DNA of 64,000 nucleotides. Source: Brevibacterium oceani (GTDB taxonomy: Bacteria; Actinomycetota; Actinomycetes; Actinomycetales; Brevibacteriaceae). The position numbers were made by a program, and so were the translations under genes. Below, in pieces: positions 19,048 through 28,534 of the stretch. The DNA lies in contig NZ_JABKDE010000001.1 in NCBI RefSeq assembly GCF_013623835.1, positions 644,406 to 708,405 of the forward strand, in the 5' to 3' direction. The first letter of the stretch is position 1. Every line of letters begins with the position of its first letter. Under the pieces are notes generated by a model that did no database searches, was not told the origin of the DNA, and saw only the letters and a list, made by a program, of their open reading frames with translations.

Positions 19048-20190
19048 ATGACTTTGCCACACGAAGATGTTGACCCAGACGGCCTGCTCGAATACTCGGT
19101 GGTCTTCACCGACCGCTCGCTCAATCACATGTCGAAGAGGTTCGTGTCCGTGATGCAGGACATCAACCGCATCCTGCGCTCGGCCTATGATGCCGAGTCC
19201 GTGGCCATCGTCCCCGGAGGCGGCAGCTACGCGATGGAATCCGTGGCTCGTCAGCTCGCCACCGGCAAGAAGGCGCTCATCGTGCGCAACGGTTTGTTCT
19301 CCTTCCGCTGGTCGCAGATCCTCGACGCGGGAGCCATCGCGTCGGAGACGACCGTGCTCAAGGCCTCGGCCGACAGTCCCGAGCATCAGTCGGCATGGTC
19401 ACCGGCCCCCGTCGCCGAGGTGGTCGCCGCCATCGAGGCCGAGAAGCCCGATGTCGTATTCGCTCCCCACGTCGAGACCGCCTCGGGGATGCTGCTGCCC
19501 GATGACTACGTCCGGGCCGTCTCCGAGGCCGTGCATTCGGTCGGTGGCCTGTTCGTCCTCGACTGCATCGCCTCGGGGGCGATGTGGGCGTCGATGACCG
19601 ACCTCGGCGTCGATGTGCTCATCTCCGCTCCGCAGAAAGGCTGGAGCGGTTCGCCTTGCGCCGGATACGTCATGTTGAGCTCGGCCGGTCGGGCCGCTGT
19701 CGAAGCATCGACGTCGACGAGCTTCGCGATGGACCTGAAGAAGTGGTTGTCGATCGCCGATGACTATGAAGAGGGTCGGACTCCGTACCACGCGACGATG
19801 CCGACCGATGCGCTCACGCACAATGTCGAGCTCATGCGCGAGACCGAGGAGCGCGGCTTCGACAAACTCGAATCGGCTCAGCGCGAGCTCGGAGAACGTG
19901 TGCGGCGGGTCTTCGCCGACCGCGGTCTGCCGTCGGTGGCCTCGGACGAGTTCGCCTCGCCGAGCGTGGTCGTTGTCCACACCGACAACCCGAAGCTGGC
20001 CACCGGAGCCGACTTCAAGGAGGTCGGGGTCCAGATCGCTGCGGGAGTGCCGCTGCAGTGCGATGAGCCCGAGGACTTCTCGTCCTTCCGCATCGGCCTG
20101 TTCGGGCTCGACAAGCTCGGTGACATCGACGGCACGGTCGCCCGCCTTGAGGCCGCACTCGACTCGATCGGCGTGACGCCCCAGGGCTGA
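19048..20190 (+). CDS. Class V aminotransferase (alanine-glyoxylate/phosphoserine type)
   Basis: PLP-dependent aminotransferase. Early glycine motif VPGGGSYAMESVARQL, HVETASGMLLPDDYV, LDCIASGAMWASMTDLGVDV (Asp binding the PLP pyridine N), and the PLP lysine in SAPQKGWSGSPCAGYVML. 380 aa, normal for the family. ATG 19048 is preceded by TATGTT (19036-19041) only 6 nt upstream, so a leaderless mRNA is likely. It may act on alanine, serine or glyoxylate; the substrate cannot be fixed from sequence. Confidence 0.87.
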   Translation: MTLPHEDVDPDGLLEYSVVFTDRSLNHMSKRFVSVMQDINRILRSAYDAESVAIVPGGGSYAMESVARQLATGKKALIVRNGLFSFRWSQILDAGAIASETTVLKASADSPEHQSAWSPAPVAEVVAAIEAEKPDVVFAPHVETASGMLLPDDYVRAVSEAVHSVGGLFVLDCIASGAMWASMTDLGVDVLISAPQKGWSGSPCAGYVMLSSAGRAAVEASTSTSFAMDLKKWLSIADDYEEGRTPYHATMPTDALTHNVELMRETEERGFDKLESAQRELGERVRRVFADRGLPSVASDEFASPSVVVVHTDNPKLATGADFKEVGVQIAAGVPLQCDEPEDFSSFRIGLFGLDKLGDIDGTVARLEAALDSIGVTPQG

Positions 20191-20250
20191 GCGTCGACCG
20201 CGCCACAACCACTCAGCGCCCGCGTTACGTCCTAGAGGTAACCGCAACAT

Positions 20251-20306
20251 ATACACTCAGCGCCATAACCTCCCGTTCCAACGAGAGGTTATGGCGCTGA
20301 CTGTAT
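20251..20306. terminator. Long near-perfect inverted repeat between convergent genes
   Basis: 22-bp arms with one mismatch: ATACACTCAGCGCCATAACC... (20251-20272) against 20285-20306, 12-nt loop. The inner 16 bp are perfect. It sits between the aminotransferase gene and the converging homocysteine methyltransferase gene and can work in both directions. Confidence 0.75.
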
Positions 20307-20359
20307 GCAGAGCAGCTGCCGGTGAGCGATGCTGCGCCGCGAGGCGGTGTCGCCCAGCC

Positions 20360-21409
20360 TCAGGCGGTGTCGCCGAGGGCGACGACGTTCTCGGCGAGAC
20401 GTTCGTTGTCGCCGTACATGAAGTGATTGCGCATGTTCTCGGAGAACCGGCTGGCATCGGTGGTCAGGCCGACGGCTTCGGCGACCTCACGGATGTGCAT
20501 CGGGGTCGCCCCGCAGCACACGCCGATGTAGTTGACGCCGAGTTCGTAGGCTTCCTTGGCGAACGCGCCGATCTCGTAGCGGTTGGTCTGCAGCGGGTCG
20601 AGCGCGGTCGGGAACGTGCGACCGTGCGGGGAGGCCACCTCGGCGCGGGGGTCCGAGAGGTTGAAGAACGTCGGCTCGTCGGCTGTGGTGCGGTAGGGGA
20701 TCGGCAGGGCGCCGACGTGGCAGGACACGGCCTCACGGATCTGCTTCAGCCACGGGAGCATCGTCGCGGGCCCGCGGAAGCAGTTGAGTCCGACGACGTC
20801 GACGCCGAGCTGCTCGAGCTTCTGCGCGGTCTCGACGATCCCGACTCCGTCGGCCATCTCCTGGAACGCCATCGGTGCGAGGGTGAGGACGACGGGCAGG
20901 CCGCTGGCCTTGGCGATCTCGGCGGCGGCGATGGCCTCACCGGCGAAGTAGAAGGTCTCGCCGATGATGAGGTCGGCGCCTTCCTCGACGGCCCAGCCGA
21001 CCATTTCGGCGAACATCGCGCGGACCTCGTTCTGCTTGGCCTCGTCGGCGGGGTCCCAGATGTTCGAGTTCGAGATGTTGCCGGCCATGAAGTTCCCGGG
21101 TTTGGCGTCCGCAACGGACCGGGCGATCTGCAGGGCCGAGCGGTTGAGCGGCTCGAGGAGGTCTTCCTTGCCGATGACGCGCATCTTCTCGCGGTGACCG
21201 TTGTAGGTGAAGGCCTCGACGATGTCCGAGCCGGCACGCTGGAAGTCGACGTGGAGGCTGCGCAGAGCATCGGGGAATTCGAGGGCCACCTCGGGGACGA
21301 ATTCGCCGGCCGAGAGGTAGCCGCGCTTCTCGAGCTCGAAGAGGAATCCTTCGGCGCAGATCACGGGGCTCGCGTCGAGGCGTTGGGTCAGTGCGTTTGT
21401 CGCGGTCAT
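20360..21409 (-). CDS. Homocysteine S-methyltransferase family protein
   Basis: Zinc-dependent methyl transfer to homocysteine, making methionine; donor may be betaine or S-methylmethionine. The Pfam S-methyl_trans barrel shows AEGFLFELEKRGYL, VEAFTYNGHREKM, and the three zinc ligands in GLNCFRG and GVCCGATPMHI. 349 aa from ATG 21409 (MTATNALTQRL); the in-frame ATG at 21445 is unlikely. Closer to betaine-homocysteine methyltransferases than to MmuM by the barrel motifs, but this is an impression. Confidence 0.88.
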   Translation of the reverse strand: MTATNALTQRLDASPVICAEGFLFELEKRGYLSAGEFVPEVALEFPDALRSLHVDFQRAGSDIVEAFTYNGHREKMRVIGKEDLLEPLNRSALQIARSVADAKPGNFMAGNISNSNIWDPADEAKQNEVRAMFAEMVGWAVEEGADLIIGETFYFAGEAIAAAEIAKASGLPVVLTLAPMAFQEMADGVGIVETAQKLEQLGVDVVGLNCFRGPATMLPWLKQIREAVSCHVGALPIPYRTTADEPTFFNLSDPRAEVASPHGRTFPTALDPLQTNRYEIGAFAKEAYELGVNYIGVCCGATPMHIREVAEAVGLTTDASRFSENMRNHFMYGDNERLAENVVALGDTA

Positions 21410-21545
21410 GGGTGCTCTCCGATTCGATGGTGGGGGATCGTCCATGTCCGGGTGGCGACCCAGACCACAGAATCACACCATCAATCGCTGCGGCGATGTC
21501 CGTCACAATGACATATTCCGACGTCAGAGCCTTGAGAGGGGCGAG

Positions 21546-23069
21546 TCAGCGTTCGTCGTCGGGCGGGGTGCTCAGATAGACCGGCAGACGGCGGTACCGC
21601 ACGGCACGCTGTGCGGCGTCGGCGGGCACCTCCTGAGTGGTCTCGTATGTGGCGTTGTTCTGCGGTACCTGATGTGTGCCCGGCAGCGGATACTGCTCGA
21701 CTTGGGCAGGGGAGGTGAAGCCCTGCTGACTCGGCTGATGGTCGTCGGCGGAAGACTGGCCGTAGCCGGCGGACTGGCCGATGGTCTGCTCGTAGCCGGC
21801 GGAGTGGTCATAGCCAGCACCAGGCAGCGGCTGGACCCCGAAGCCGTGTCGACTCGGGCCGTCGCCCTCGGCGTATGCGTCACCAGGGTGCGCATAGCCG
21901 TCATTCGAATAGGACTGCGCATTACCCGAGTCGCCATAGCCGCTGCCCGGGACGACTTGCGCGTCGTCGGAGTGGGCGTACTGTGCACCCGAACCGCCCG
22001 CAGTCGCGGCACCCGCGGTCGCACTTCTTGCGCCGGAACCCTCCGCGCTGCGTCCGCCCGAACCACTGGTTTCTCGCCGCAGGAACGGGAAGGGCTTGAG
22101 GAGGAGGCCAGTGATGGTCGAGGTCCACCAGCGCAGAGCCCGCTCGAACGGCGACCAGGACAGCAGCCCCGTCCACACCACAGCAAGCGCCACGCAGATG
22201 AGCAGCACGATGGCGTCATGGAGCACATTGCGGCTGTCGTCGAGGACCGGCTGCAGGCCGCGGACGACGAAGCCGTGGAGAACATAGACGGCCAGGCTGT
22301 TCCTGCCGATCTTGGCAAGCGTGTCCTTCGTATTGCTCAGCCACGACAGGAGCGCCAGGGTCATGAGGAGTGCGCCGATGTCCATGATGAGTCGCAGACC
22401 CACACCTTCGGGCACGCCGACTTTGAAATGCGCGAAGTTGAGGCTGCCGTAGAGCCAGTTGTAATCGACCTGGTCGTGGTAGAAGTATGCGACGACCCCG
22501 AGGGCCGCGATGCTGAAGCCGAGCTTCTGCCAGATCGCGAGGCTGCCGGCCCAGCCGATGATCTGCTTGCCGTAGAGCTTGCCGATGACGAAGAAGGGCC
22601 AGAACGCCATCGTCCGCGCCGCGGAGAGTTCGGTGTCGAGGATCGGTAGCATTCCGCCGAAGAGCCCGACGACGAGTGAGGCGACGAGCATCGTGCGCGG
22701 GAAGCGTTCGATGAAGGGGACCGTGATCATCCACCACGCCATGGAGAGCAGGAACCACGTGTACCAGAACGGCCGGAGGAATTCGTAGTCGGGGTTGAGC
22801 CCGAATGCCCACATCCACACCCACATCAGCGGCAGCACCGTGGCCAGCAGGACGAAGTAGGTCAGAACCCGCTCTGCGAGTCGGTTGGACTTCGCCGTGA
22901 TGCCGGCGAGGAAGACGAAAGCCGGCATGTGGAACGAGTAGATGAGGTACATCGGGGCGCCGAGAATCGGAGACTCCCACGGTCCCGTCCGTGCGAGCAG
23001 ATGCCCGAGGACCACCGTGAAGATGAGGATCCCCTTGGCGCGGTCGATGCGATAATCCCGTGTTGACAC
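21546..23069 (-). CDS. Membrane acyltransferase family protein with Gly/Tyr-rich tail
   Basis: Acyltransferase-3-type integral membrane protein, likely modifying a cell-envelope glycan. Begins RDYRIDRAKGILIFTVVLGHLL (the conserved R-x10-H core region), followed by about 10 membrane helices to residue ~340. The remaining ~165 residues are a predicted cytoplasmic or extracellular low-complexity tail rich in Gly, Ala, Tyr, Gln and Ser, with repeated SAGY/GY motifs. 507 aa against about 350 for the core family. Alone on its strand, separated from the methyltransferase gene by ~135 bp. Confidence 0.82.
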   Translation of the reverse strand: MSTRDYRIDRAKGILIFTVVLGHLLARTGPWESPILGAPMYLIYSFHMPAFVFLAGITAKSNRLAERVLTYFVLLATVLPLMWVWMWAFGLNPDYEFLRPFWYTWFLLSMAWWMITVPFIERFPRTMLVASLVVGLFGGMLPILDTELSAARTMAFWPFFVIGKLYGKQIIGWAGSLAIWQKLGFSIAALGVVAYFYHDQVDYNWLYGSLNFAHFKVGVPEGVGLRLIMDIGALLMTLALLSWLSNTKDTLAKIGRNSLAVYVLHGFVVRGLQPVLDDSRNVLHDAIVLLICVALAVVWTGLLSWSPFERALRWWTSTITGLLLKPFPFLRRETSGSGGRSAEGSGARSATAGAATAGGSGAQYAHSDDAQVVPGSGYGDSGNAQSYSNDGYAHPGDAYAEGDGPSRHGFGVQPLPGAGYDHSAGYEQTIGQSAGYGQSSADDHQPSQQGFTSPAQVEQYPLPGTHQVPQNNATYETTQEVPADAAQRAVRYRRLPVYLSTPPDDER

Positions 23070-23169
23070 GCCGATACATTACCGCACATGACCCGATAAC
23101 GATAAAGGTCCGAGGTGGTCAGGCGAGCCCGGCACCCACCCCGGCGATGTGTCTCGGCCGCTCCGAGGG

Positions 23170-23520
23170 TCAGCCGCGGGCAGCGCAGTCGACGCACTGC
23201 GCCGCATACGGGCGGATCTCCAACCGTGCCGGTGCAATGTGCGTGCCGCAGCTCGTGCAGACACCGAATCGTCCCTCATCGATCCTGGTCAGCGCCTCGG
23301 CGATTTCATCGAGCCGATCCTGTGACTGTTCGAGCAGGGTCGCGGCCTGAGACCGTTCGAAGGCCAGCGTCGCCCCCTCCGGGTCGTGCTCGTCATCGCT
23401 GTTGTCGCCCTCGCGAGCGGCCGAGACCTCATCGATGCCCCGCGTCAGCCGGCTGATCAGCGACTGCGCATCGGCCCGCTCGGCCTCAAGCAGCTCACGG
23501 AACCGGCCCTCATCCGTCAT
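23170..23520 (-). CDS. DksA/TraR-family C4 zinc-finger protein
   Basis: 116-aa protein: N-terminal helical coiled-coil (about 1-75) with an acidic GDNSDDEHDPEGATLAFERSQ segment, and a C-terminal four-cysteine finger FGVCTSCGTHI...AAQCVDCAARG. Members bind RNA polymerase through the secondary channel or act in unknown ways in actinobacteria. Located between the acyltransferase and ABC-F genes on the same strand. Confidence 0.9.
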   Translation of the reverse strand: MTDEGRFRELLEAERADAQSLISRLTRGIDEVSAAREGDNSDDEHDPEGATLAFERSQAATLLEQSQDRLDEIAEALTRIDEGRFGVCTSCGTHIAPARLEIRPYAAQCVDCAARG

Positions 23521-23572
23521 CGTCCACTCTCTCCCGCTTCGGACTCACCTTCACGCCGCCCGTCGTCCGGAC

Positions 23573-25420
23573 TCAGGCCTCCAGCGCCTCGGTGGCGTCG
23601 AGCCAGCGCATCTCGAGTTCGTCGAGCTCGTCCTGGGACTCTCGGATCGCCGAGGTGAGCGCACCCAATCCTTCGAAGTCCGTCTGGTCGTGGGCGGCCA
23701 TCTCCTCGTGCTTGGCAGCGATCTGCGTGTTCAGCTTGTCCATCCGCCGCTCGATCGAGGCGAGTTCCTTCTTCGTCGCGCGCGCCTCGGCGCCGGTGAG
23801 CTTGGATCCGGCATCGGATCCCCCATTCGCCGAGCCGGCCACGTCGGCTCCCGCGGAAGTCCCGTTCCGACCCGAGCCCGCACTCGAACGGTTCGATGCG
23901 GAACCACCGGAGCGGGCCGCCTCGGCGCGCAGGCGCAGGTACTCCTCGACCCCACCGGGCACATGGCGCAGGCCGTGATCGAGGATCGCGTACTGCTGAT
24001 CGGTGACGCGCTCGAGCAGGTAACGGTCGTGGGAGACGACGATGAGGGTGCCCGGCCACGAATCGAGGAGGTCCTCCATCGCCGCGAGCATGTCCGAATC
24101 CACGTCGTTCGTCGGCTCGTCGAGGATGATGACGTTCGGCTCGGCCATGAGCAGCAGGAGCAGCTGGAGGCGACGCTTCTGTCCACCGGAGAGTTCCTTG
24201 ACCCGAGCGGACAGGTGCTCCTTGGCGAAGCCGAGCCGCTCGAGCAGCTGGGCCGGCGTGTAGTCCTTGCCCTCGATCGTGAACGACGTCTTCGATTCGG
24301 AGAGGACCTCCCTCACCCGGTCCTCGGCGATGCGGGCGAGGTCCTTGAACTGCTGGTCGAGGACGCCGATCTGCACCGTCTTGCCGCGCTTGACCCGTCC
24401 GGAATCAGGCTCGAGGGTGCCGGCGACGAGTCCGAGCAGGGTCGACTTGCCTGCACCGTTGGGACCGAGGATGCCCGTGCGCTCGCCGGGGCCGATGCGC
24501 CAGGTGACATCGTCGAGGATCGTGGTGTCTCCGAAGTGCTTGGACACGTCGAGCAGGTCGACGACGTCCTTGCCCAGCCGGGCGGTGGCCATCTTCTTCA
24601 GCTCGATGGGATTGCGCACCTCGGGCACATCGGCGATGAGCTCGTTGGCGGCCTCGATGCGGAACTTCGGCTTCGACGTCCTCGCCGGGGCACCGCGGCG
24701 CAGCCAGGCGAGCTCCTTGCGCATGAGATTCTGACGCTTGGCCTCGGTGGCCGCGGCGATCCGGTCACGTTCGACGCGTTGGAGGACGTAGGCGGCATAC
24801 CCGCCTTCGAAGGGTTCGACGATGCGGTCGTGGACCTCCCAGGTCTTCGTGCACACCTCGTCGAGGAACCAGCGGTCGTGGGTGACCAGGAGCAGTGCGC
24901 CGGAGTTCTTCGGCCACCGCCGGCGCATGTGCTCGGCCAGCCAGGCGATGCCGTCGACGTCGAGGTGGTTCGTCGGCTCGTCGAGGATGAGCAGATCCCA
25001 GTCGCCGATGAGCAGGGCCGCCAGGGCCACTCGGCGACGCTGACCGCCGGAGAGGCTGGAGACCGGAGCATCCCAGTCGAGGTCGGAGATGAGGCCGGAG
25101 ATGATGTCGCGGGCACGTGGGTCAGCGGCCCACTCGTGATCGGCGGCGTCCCCGACGACCGAGTAGCCGACGCTCGCCGCGTCATCGAGGTCATCGCTTT
25201 GGCCGAGCATGCCCAGACGCAGCCCGCCGCGGTAGGTGACGCGACCGGAGTCGGGTTCGACCGTGCCGGCGAGCATGCCGAGCAGGCTCGACTTGCCGTC
25301 GCCGTTGCGGCCGACGATGCCGATCATGTCGCCGGTCTCGACGCCGAGTGTCACGGAGTCGAAGACGACGCGAGTGGGGTATTCGAGGTGCAGGGCTTCG
25401 GCCCCGAGGAGATGTGACAT
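23573..25420 (-). CDS. ABC-F family ATP-binding protein (Uup/EttA-like)
   Basis: Soluble ABC-F protein with two nucleotide-binding domains, likely acting on ribosomes. First domain: GIVGRNGDGKSSLLG (Walker A), VSSLSGGQRRRVALA (signature), LLILDEPTNHLD (Walker B). Second: GILGPNGAGKSTLLG, VKELSGGQKRRLQLL, IILDEPTNDVD. Between them a linker with RVERDRIAAATEAKRQN. The C-terminal ~70 residues form a coiled coil (ELASIERRMDKLNTQIA). 615 aa, no membrane segments. Confidence 0.94.
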   Translation of the reverse strand: MSHLLGAEALHLEYPTRVVFDSVTLGVETGDMIGIVGRNGDGKSSLLGMLAGTVEPDSGRVTYRGGLRLGMLGQSDDLDDAASVGYSVVGDAADHEWAADPRARDIISGLISDLDWDAPVSSLSGGQRRRVALAALLIGDWDLLILDEPTNHLDVDGIAWLAEHMRRRWPKNSGALLLVTHDRWFLDEVCTKTWEVHDRIVEPFEGGYAAYVLQRVERDRIAAATEAKRQNLMRKELAWLRRGAPARTSKPKFRIEAANELIADVPEVRNPIELKKMATARLGKDVVDLLDVSKHFGDTTILDDVTWRIGPGERTGILGPNGAGKSTLLGLVAGTLEPDSGRVKRGKTVQIGVLDQQFKDLARIAEDRVREVLSESKTSFTIEGKDYTPAQLLERLGFAKEHLSARVKELSGGQKRRLQLLLLLMAEPNVIILDEPTNDVDSDMLAAMEDLLDSWPGTLIVVSHDRYLLERVTDQQYAILDHGLRHVPGGVEEYLRLRAEAARSGGSASNRSSAGSGRNGTSAGADVAGSANGGSDAGSKLTGAEARATKKELASIERRMDKLNTQIAAKHEEMAAHDQTDFEGLGALTSAIRESQDELDELEMRWLDATEALEA

Positions 25421-25769
25421 AACGCCCTCAAGCCTAGTTCACTCGGACGCTGAGCCCTTCACGCGGATGCGCTCGCCGTCCGTGGACGTCCGTGCTCGCA
25501 GCCCGACCTGGCTCAGGTCGTTCGCGTCTCAAAGATGGCCTGGTCAGCGTTCGCATTTCGGACGGACGAGCCCCCGCCGTGACGGTTTATTGCGTTTTCG
25601 TATCGGTGTCCGTGATTGACCTGCTAGCGGAGCTTCCGAGGACTCGGAAGTGCATTAGACTGACCGAAACTCACCAAAATATGACAGATCGTCCAGTGGT
25701 TTCACATCTTCGGCAGGGGCAGATAGGGGCCTCGACCGTGTCCGCTGTCTGTAAGAGGAAAGAGAAAAC
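25421..25769. promoter_or_regulatory. Intergenic region upstream of the nucleoside operon, with 18-bp palindrome
   Basis: About 350 bases without a gene. A palindrome CTTCCGAGGACTCGGAAG (25633-25650) lies immediately before a TAGACT -10-like element (25656-25661), a good position for an operator on the BMP-lipoprotein operon. TTGACC at 25616 is -35-like but has no matching -10. The rest shows nothing recognisable. Confidence 0.45.
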
Positions 25770-26837
25770 GTGAAGAAGCTCGCATCCGCGGTGTCGATGA
25801 TCGCCGCATCTGCCCTGGTTCTCTCGGCCTGTGGCTCGGGAGGGGGCGGAGACTCCGCCGAAGACTACCTCGCCTGCATGGTCTCCGACTCCGGCGGTTG
25901 GGACGATCAGTCGTTCAACCAGTCCGGTAAGCAGGGCATGGAGAACGCGAAGAAGAACCTCGGCATCGAAGAGAAGGACGCGGAGTCGCAGGGCGATGCG
26001 GACTTCAAGCCGAACGTCGACAACATGGTTCAGGCCGGCTGCAACCTCACCTTCGGCGTCGGATTCCTCCTCGAGGACACGATCCAGGAAGCCGCCGAAG
26101 CGAACCCGGACCTCAACTTCGCGCTCATCGACTCCACGTTCTCCGATGCCGACGGCAAGCCCGTGACCGTCGACAACGCCAAGCCCGTCGTCTTCAACAC
26201 CGCCGAGGCCGCCTACCTCGCCGGCTATGTCGCCGCGGCCTCTTCGGAGTCCGGCAAGGTCGGCACCTTCGGCGGCATCCAGATCCCGTCGGTGACGATC
26301 TTCATGGACGGCTTCGCCGATGGCGTGGACAAGTTCAACGAGGACAACAAGAAAGACGTCAAGCTGCTGGGCTGGAACAAGGACAAGCAGGACGGCTCGT
26401 TCTCCGGTGACTTCGAGAACCAGGGCCAGGGTCAGGAGCTGACCAAGCAGCTCATCTCCCAGGGCGCCGACGTCATCATGCCCGTCGCCGGTCCCGTCGG
26501 CCTCGGTGCCGCCGCCGCTGCGAAGGACGCCGGAGACACGAAGCTCATCTGGGTCGACTCCGACGGCTACGAGTCGACCGAATACGGCGACATCATCCTC
26601 ACCTCGGTGGTCAAGGAGATCGCGAACGCGGTCGAGGACACCATCAAGGAAGGCAGCGAGGACAAGTTCACGAACGAGCCCTACATCGGCACCCTCGAGA
26701 ACGAAGGTGTGGGACTGGCCCCGTACCACGACTTCGACGACGAGGTTCCCGAAGACGTGAAGAAGAAGGTCGAGGATCTCAAGAAGCAGATCATCGACGG
26801 CTCGCTGACCGTCGAGTCGGAGAGCACGCCGAAATAA
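25770..26837 (+). CDS. BMP-family nucleoside-binding lipoprotein
   Basis: Cell-surface binding protein for nucleosides, partner of the downstream ABC transporter (PnrA/BmpA family). Lipobox ALVLSACGSG with Cys21. The mature part carries the family motifs SGGWDDQSFNQSGKQGM, NPDLNFALIDSTF, AAYLAGYVAAASSESGKVGTFGG and DVIMPVAGPVGLGAAAAA. 355 aa, typical. A GAGGAAAGAGAAA ribosome site precedes the ATG. First gene of the nucleoside uptake and salvage operon. Confidence 0.93.
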   Translation: MKKLASAVSMIAASALVLSACGSGGGGDSAEDYLACMVSDSGGWDDQSFNQSGKQGMENAKKNLGIEEKDAESQGDADFKPNVDNMVQAGCNLTFGVGFLLEDTIQEAAEANPDLNFALIDSTFSDADGKPVTVDNAKPVVFNTAEAAYLAGYVAAASSESGKVGTFGGIQIPSVTIFMDGFADGVDKFNEDNKKDVKLLGWNKDKQDGSFSGDFENQGQGQELTKQLISQGADVIMPVAGPVGLGAAAAAKDAGDTKLIWVDSDGYESTEYGDIILTSVVKEIANAVEDTIKEGSEDKFTNEPYIGTLENEGVGLAPYHDFDDEVPEDVKKKVEDLKKQIIDGSLTVESESTPK

Positions 26838-26911
26838 GGTCATCGGTTAGACTGCAGGGCCGGAGATCTTCGGCCCTGCAGTCTTCAAGTTTGTGAGGAG
26901 AACCGGGAGCA

Positions 26912-28534
26912 GTGAAACTCGAGCTTCGCGGGATGACCAAGGTGTTCGGATCGTTCGTGGCCAATGACCACATCGATCTCACCATCGAACCGGGCGAGAT
27001 CCACGCCCTGTTGGGTGAGAACGGCGCCGGCAAGTCCACCATGATGAACGTCCTCTACGGACTCTACGACGCCGATGGGGGAGAGATCCTCATCGACGAC
27101 GAGCCGGTGAAGTTCGCCGGCCCCGGAGACGCCGTGGCCGCCGGCATCGGCATGGTCCACCAGCATTTCATGCTCGTGCCCGTGTTCACCGTCGCCGAAT
27201 CCGTGGCGCTCGGCTACGAGCCGACGAAGAACCTGGGCCTCCTCGACATCAAAGAGGCGCGCAAGCGGGTCATCGAGATCTCCTCGCGCTTCAACTTCAA
27301 TATCGATCCCGATGCCCTCATCGAGGATCTGCCCGTCGGAGCCCAGCAGCGGGTCGAGATCATCAAAGCCCTGTCCCGCGATGCCGAGATCCTCATCCTC
27401 GACGAGCCCACCGCCGTGCTCACCCCGCAGGAGACAGACGAACTGATCTCGATCATGCGCCAGCTCAAGGAGCAGGGCACCTCGATCGTCTTCATCACCC
27501 ACAAGCTGCGTGAGGTCCGCGCGATCGCCGACTCGATCACCGTCATCCGGCGCGGCAAGATCGTCGGCGAGGCCTCCCCGGACTCGACCGAAACCGAACT
27601 GGCCAGCCAGATGGTCGGCCGTGCCGTGTCGCTGACGACGGAGAAGGACGACGCCGACTCCGGTGATGCGACCTTCCAGGTCCGCGGGCTCACCGTCGTC
27701 GACAAAGCCGAGAACGTCGTCGTCGATGACGTGTCCTTCGATGTCCGCCGCGGCGAGATCCTCGCCGTCGCCGGTGTCCAGGGCAACGGACAGACCGAAC
27801 TCGCCGAGACGATCATAGGGCTGACCGAACCCCGCCTGGGAACGATCACCCTCGACGGGAAGGACCTCGTCGGCGAATCCGTCAAGGACCGCCTCGGCGC
27901 GGGTATCGGCTTCGTCCCCGAGGATCGCTCGACCGACGGGATCATCGCCGAATTCGCGATCCGCGAGAACATGATCCTCGACGTCTACGACCGCCAGCCC
28001 TACGCCAAAGGCCTCAACCTCAGACCCAAGGTCATCACCGCCGAGGCCAAGAAGAAAGTCGACGAGTTCGACATCCGCCTCGGCAGCGTCGTCGACCCGA
28101 TCTCGACACTGTCGGGCGGCAACCAGCAGAAGGTCGTGCTCTCCCGCGAGCTCGGCCGTGAGCTGCGCCTGTTCATCGCCAGCCAGCCCACTCGCGGCCT
28201 CGACGTCGGATCGATCGAATTCGTGCACAAGCGCGTCATCGCCGAACGCGACGCCGGCACTCCCTGCATCATCGTCTCGACCGAACTCGATGAGGTCTAC
28301 GGGCTGGCCGACCGCATCGCCGTGATGTACTCCGGCCGCATCGTCGGCATCGTCGGGCCCGAGACCTCGCGGGAGGCGCTCGGTCTGATGATGGCCGGCG
28401 TCCCGGCCGACGAGGCACTGGCCGCGACCGCAGACTCGACGACCGACGCCACCGAGAAAACGCAGTCAGCCGCCACAGCGGCACCGGCTGCCGACGACGA
28501 CTCAGCCACCACCTCGGCGGAGGAGACCGAATGA
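26912..28534 (+). CDS. Nucleoside ABC transporter ATPase (double cassette)
   Basis: Energises the nucleoside importer. Two ABC domains: N-terminal LLGENGAGKSTMMNVLYG, LPVGAQQRVEIIKAL, ILILDEPTAVLTP; C-terminal degenerate type GVQGNGQTELAETI and TLSGGNQQKVVLSREL, as in RbsA/YufO/NupA-type proteins. 540 aa from GTG 26912 with GGAGAACCGGGAGC upstream. The last ~40 residues are a Thr/Ala/Asp-rich tail. Overlaps the permease start by ATGA. Confidence 0.93.
   Translation: MKLELRGMTKVFGSFVANDHIDLTIEPGEIHALLGENGAGKSTMMNVLYGLYDADGGEILIDDEPVKFAGPGDAVAAGIGMVHQHFMLVPVFTVAESVALGYEPTKNLGLLDIKEARKRVIEISSRFNFNIDPDALIEDLPVGAQQRVEIIKALSRDAEILILDEPTAVLTPQETDELISIMRQLKEQGTSIVFITHKLREVRAIADSITVIRRGKIVGEASPDSTETELASQMVGRAVSLTTEKDDADSGDATFQVRGLTVVDKAENVVVDDVSFDVRRGEILAVAGVQGNGQTELAETIIGLTEPRLGTITLDGKDLVGESVKDRLGAGIGFVPEDRSTDGIIAEFAIRENMILDVYDRQPYAKGLNLRPKVITAEAKKKVDEFDIRLGSVVDPISTLSGGNQQKVVLSRELGRELRLFIASQPTRGLDVGSIEFVHKRVIAERDAGTPCIIVSTELDEVYGLADRIAVMYSGRIVGIVGPETSREALGLMMAGVPADEALAATADSTTDATEKTQSAATAAPAADDDSATTSAEETE

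Noticed and set aside
23402..25417. 671-aa open frame on the plus strand
   Set aside because: It is the antisense shadow of the ABC-F gene, which has clear Walker and signature motifs; the shadow has none.
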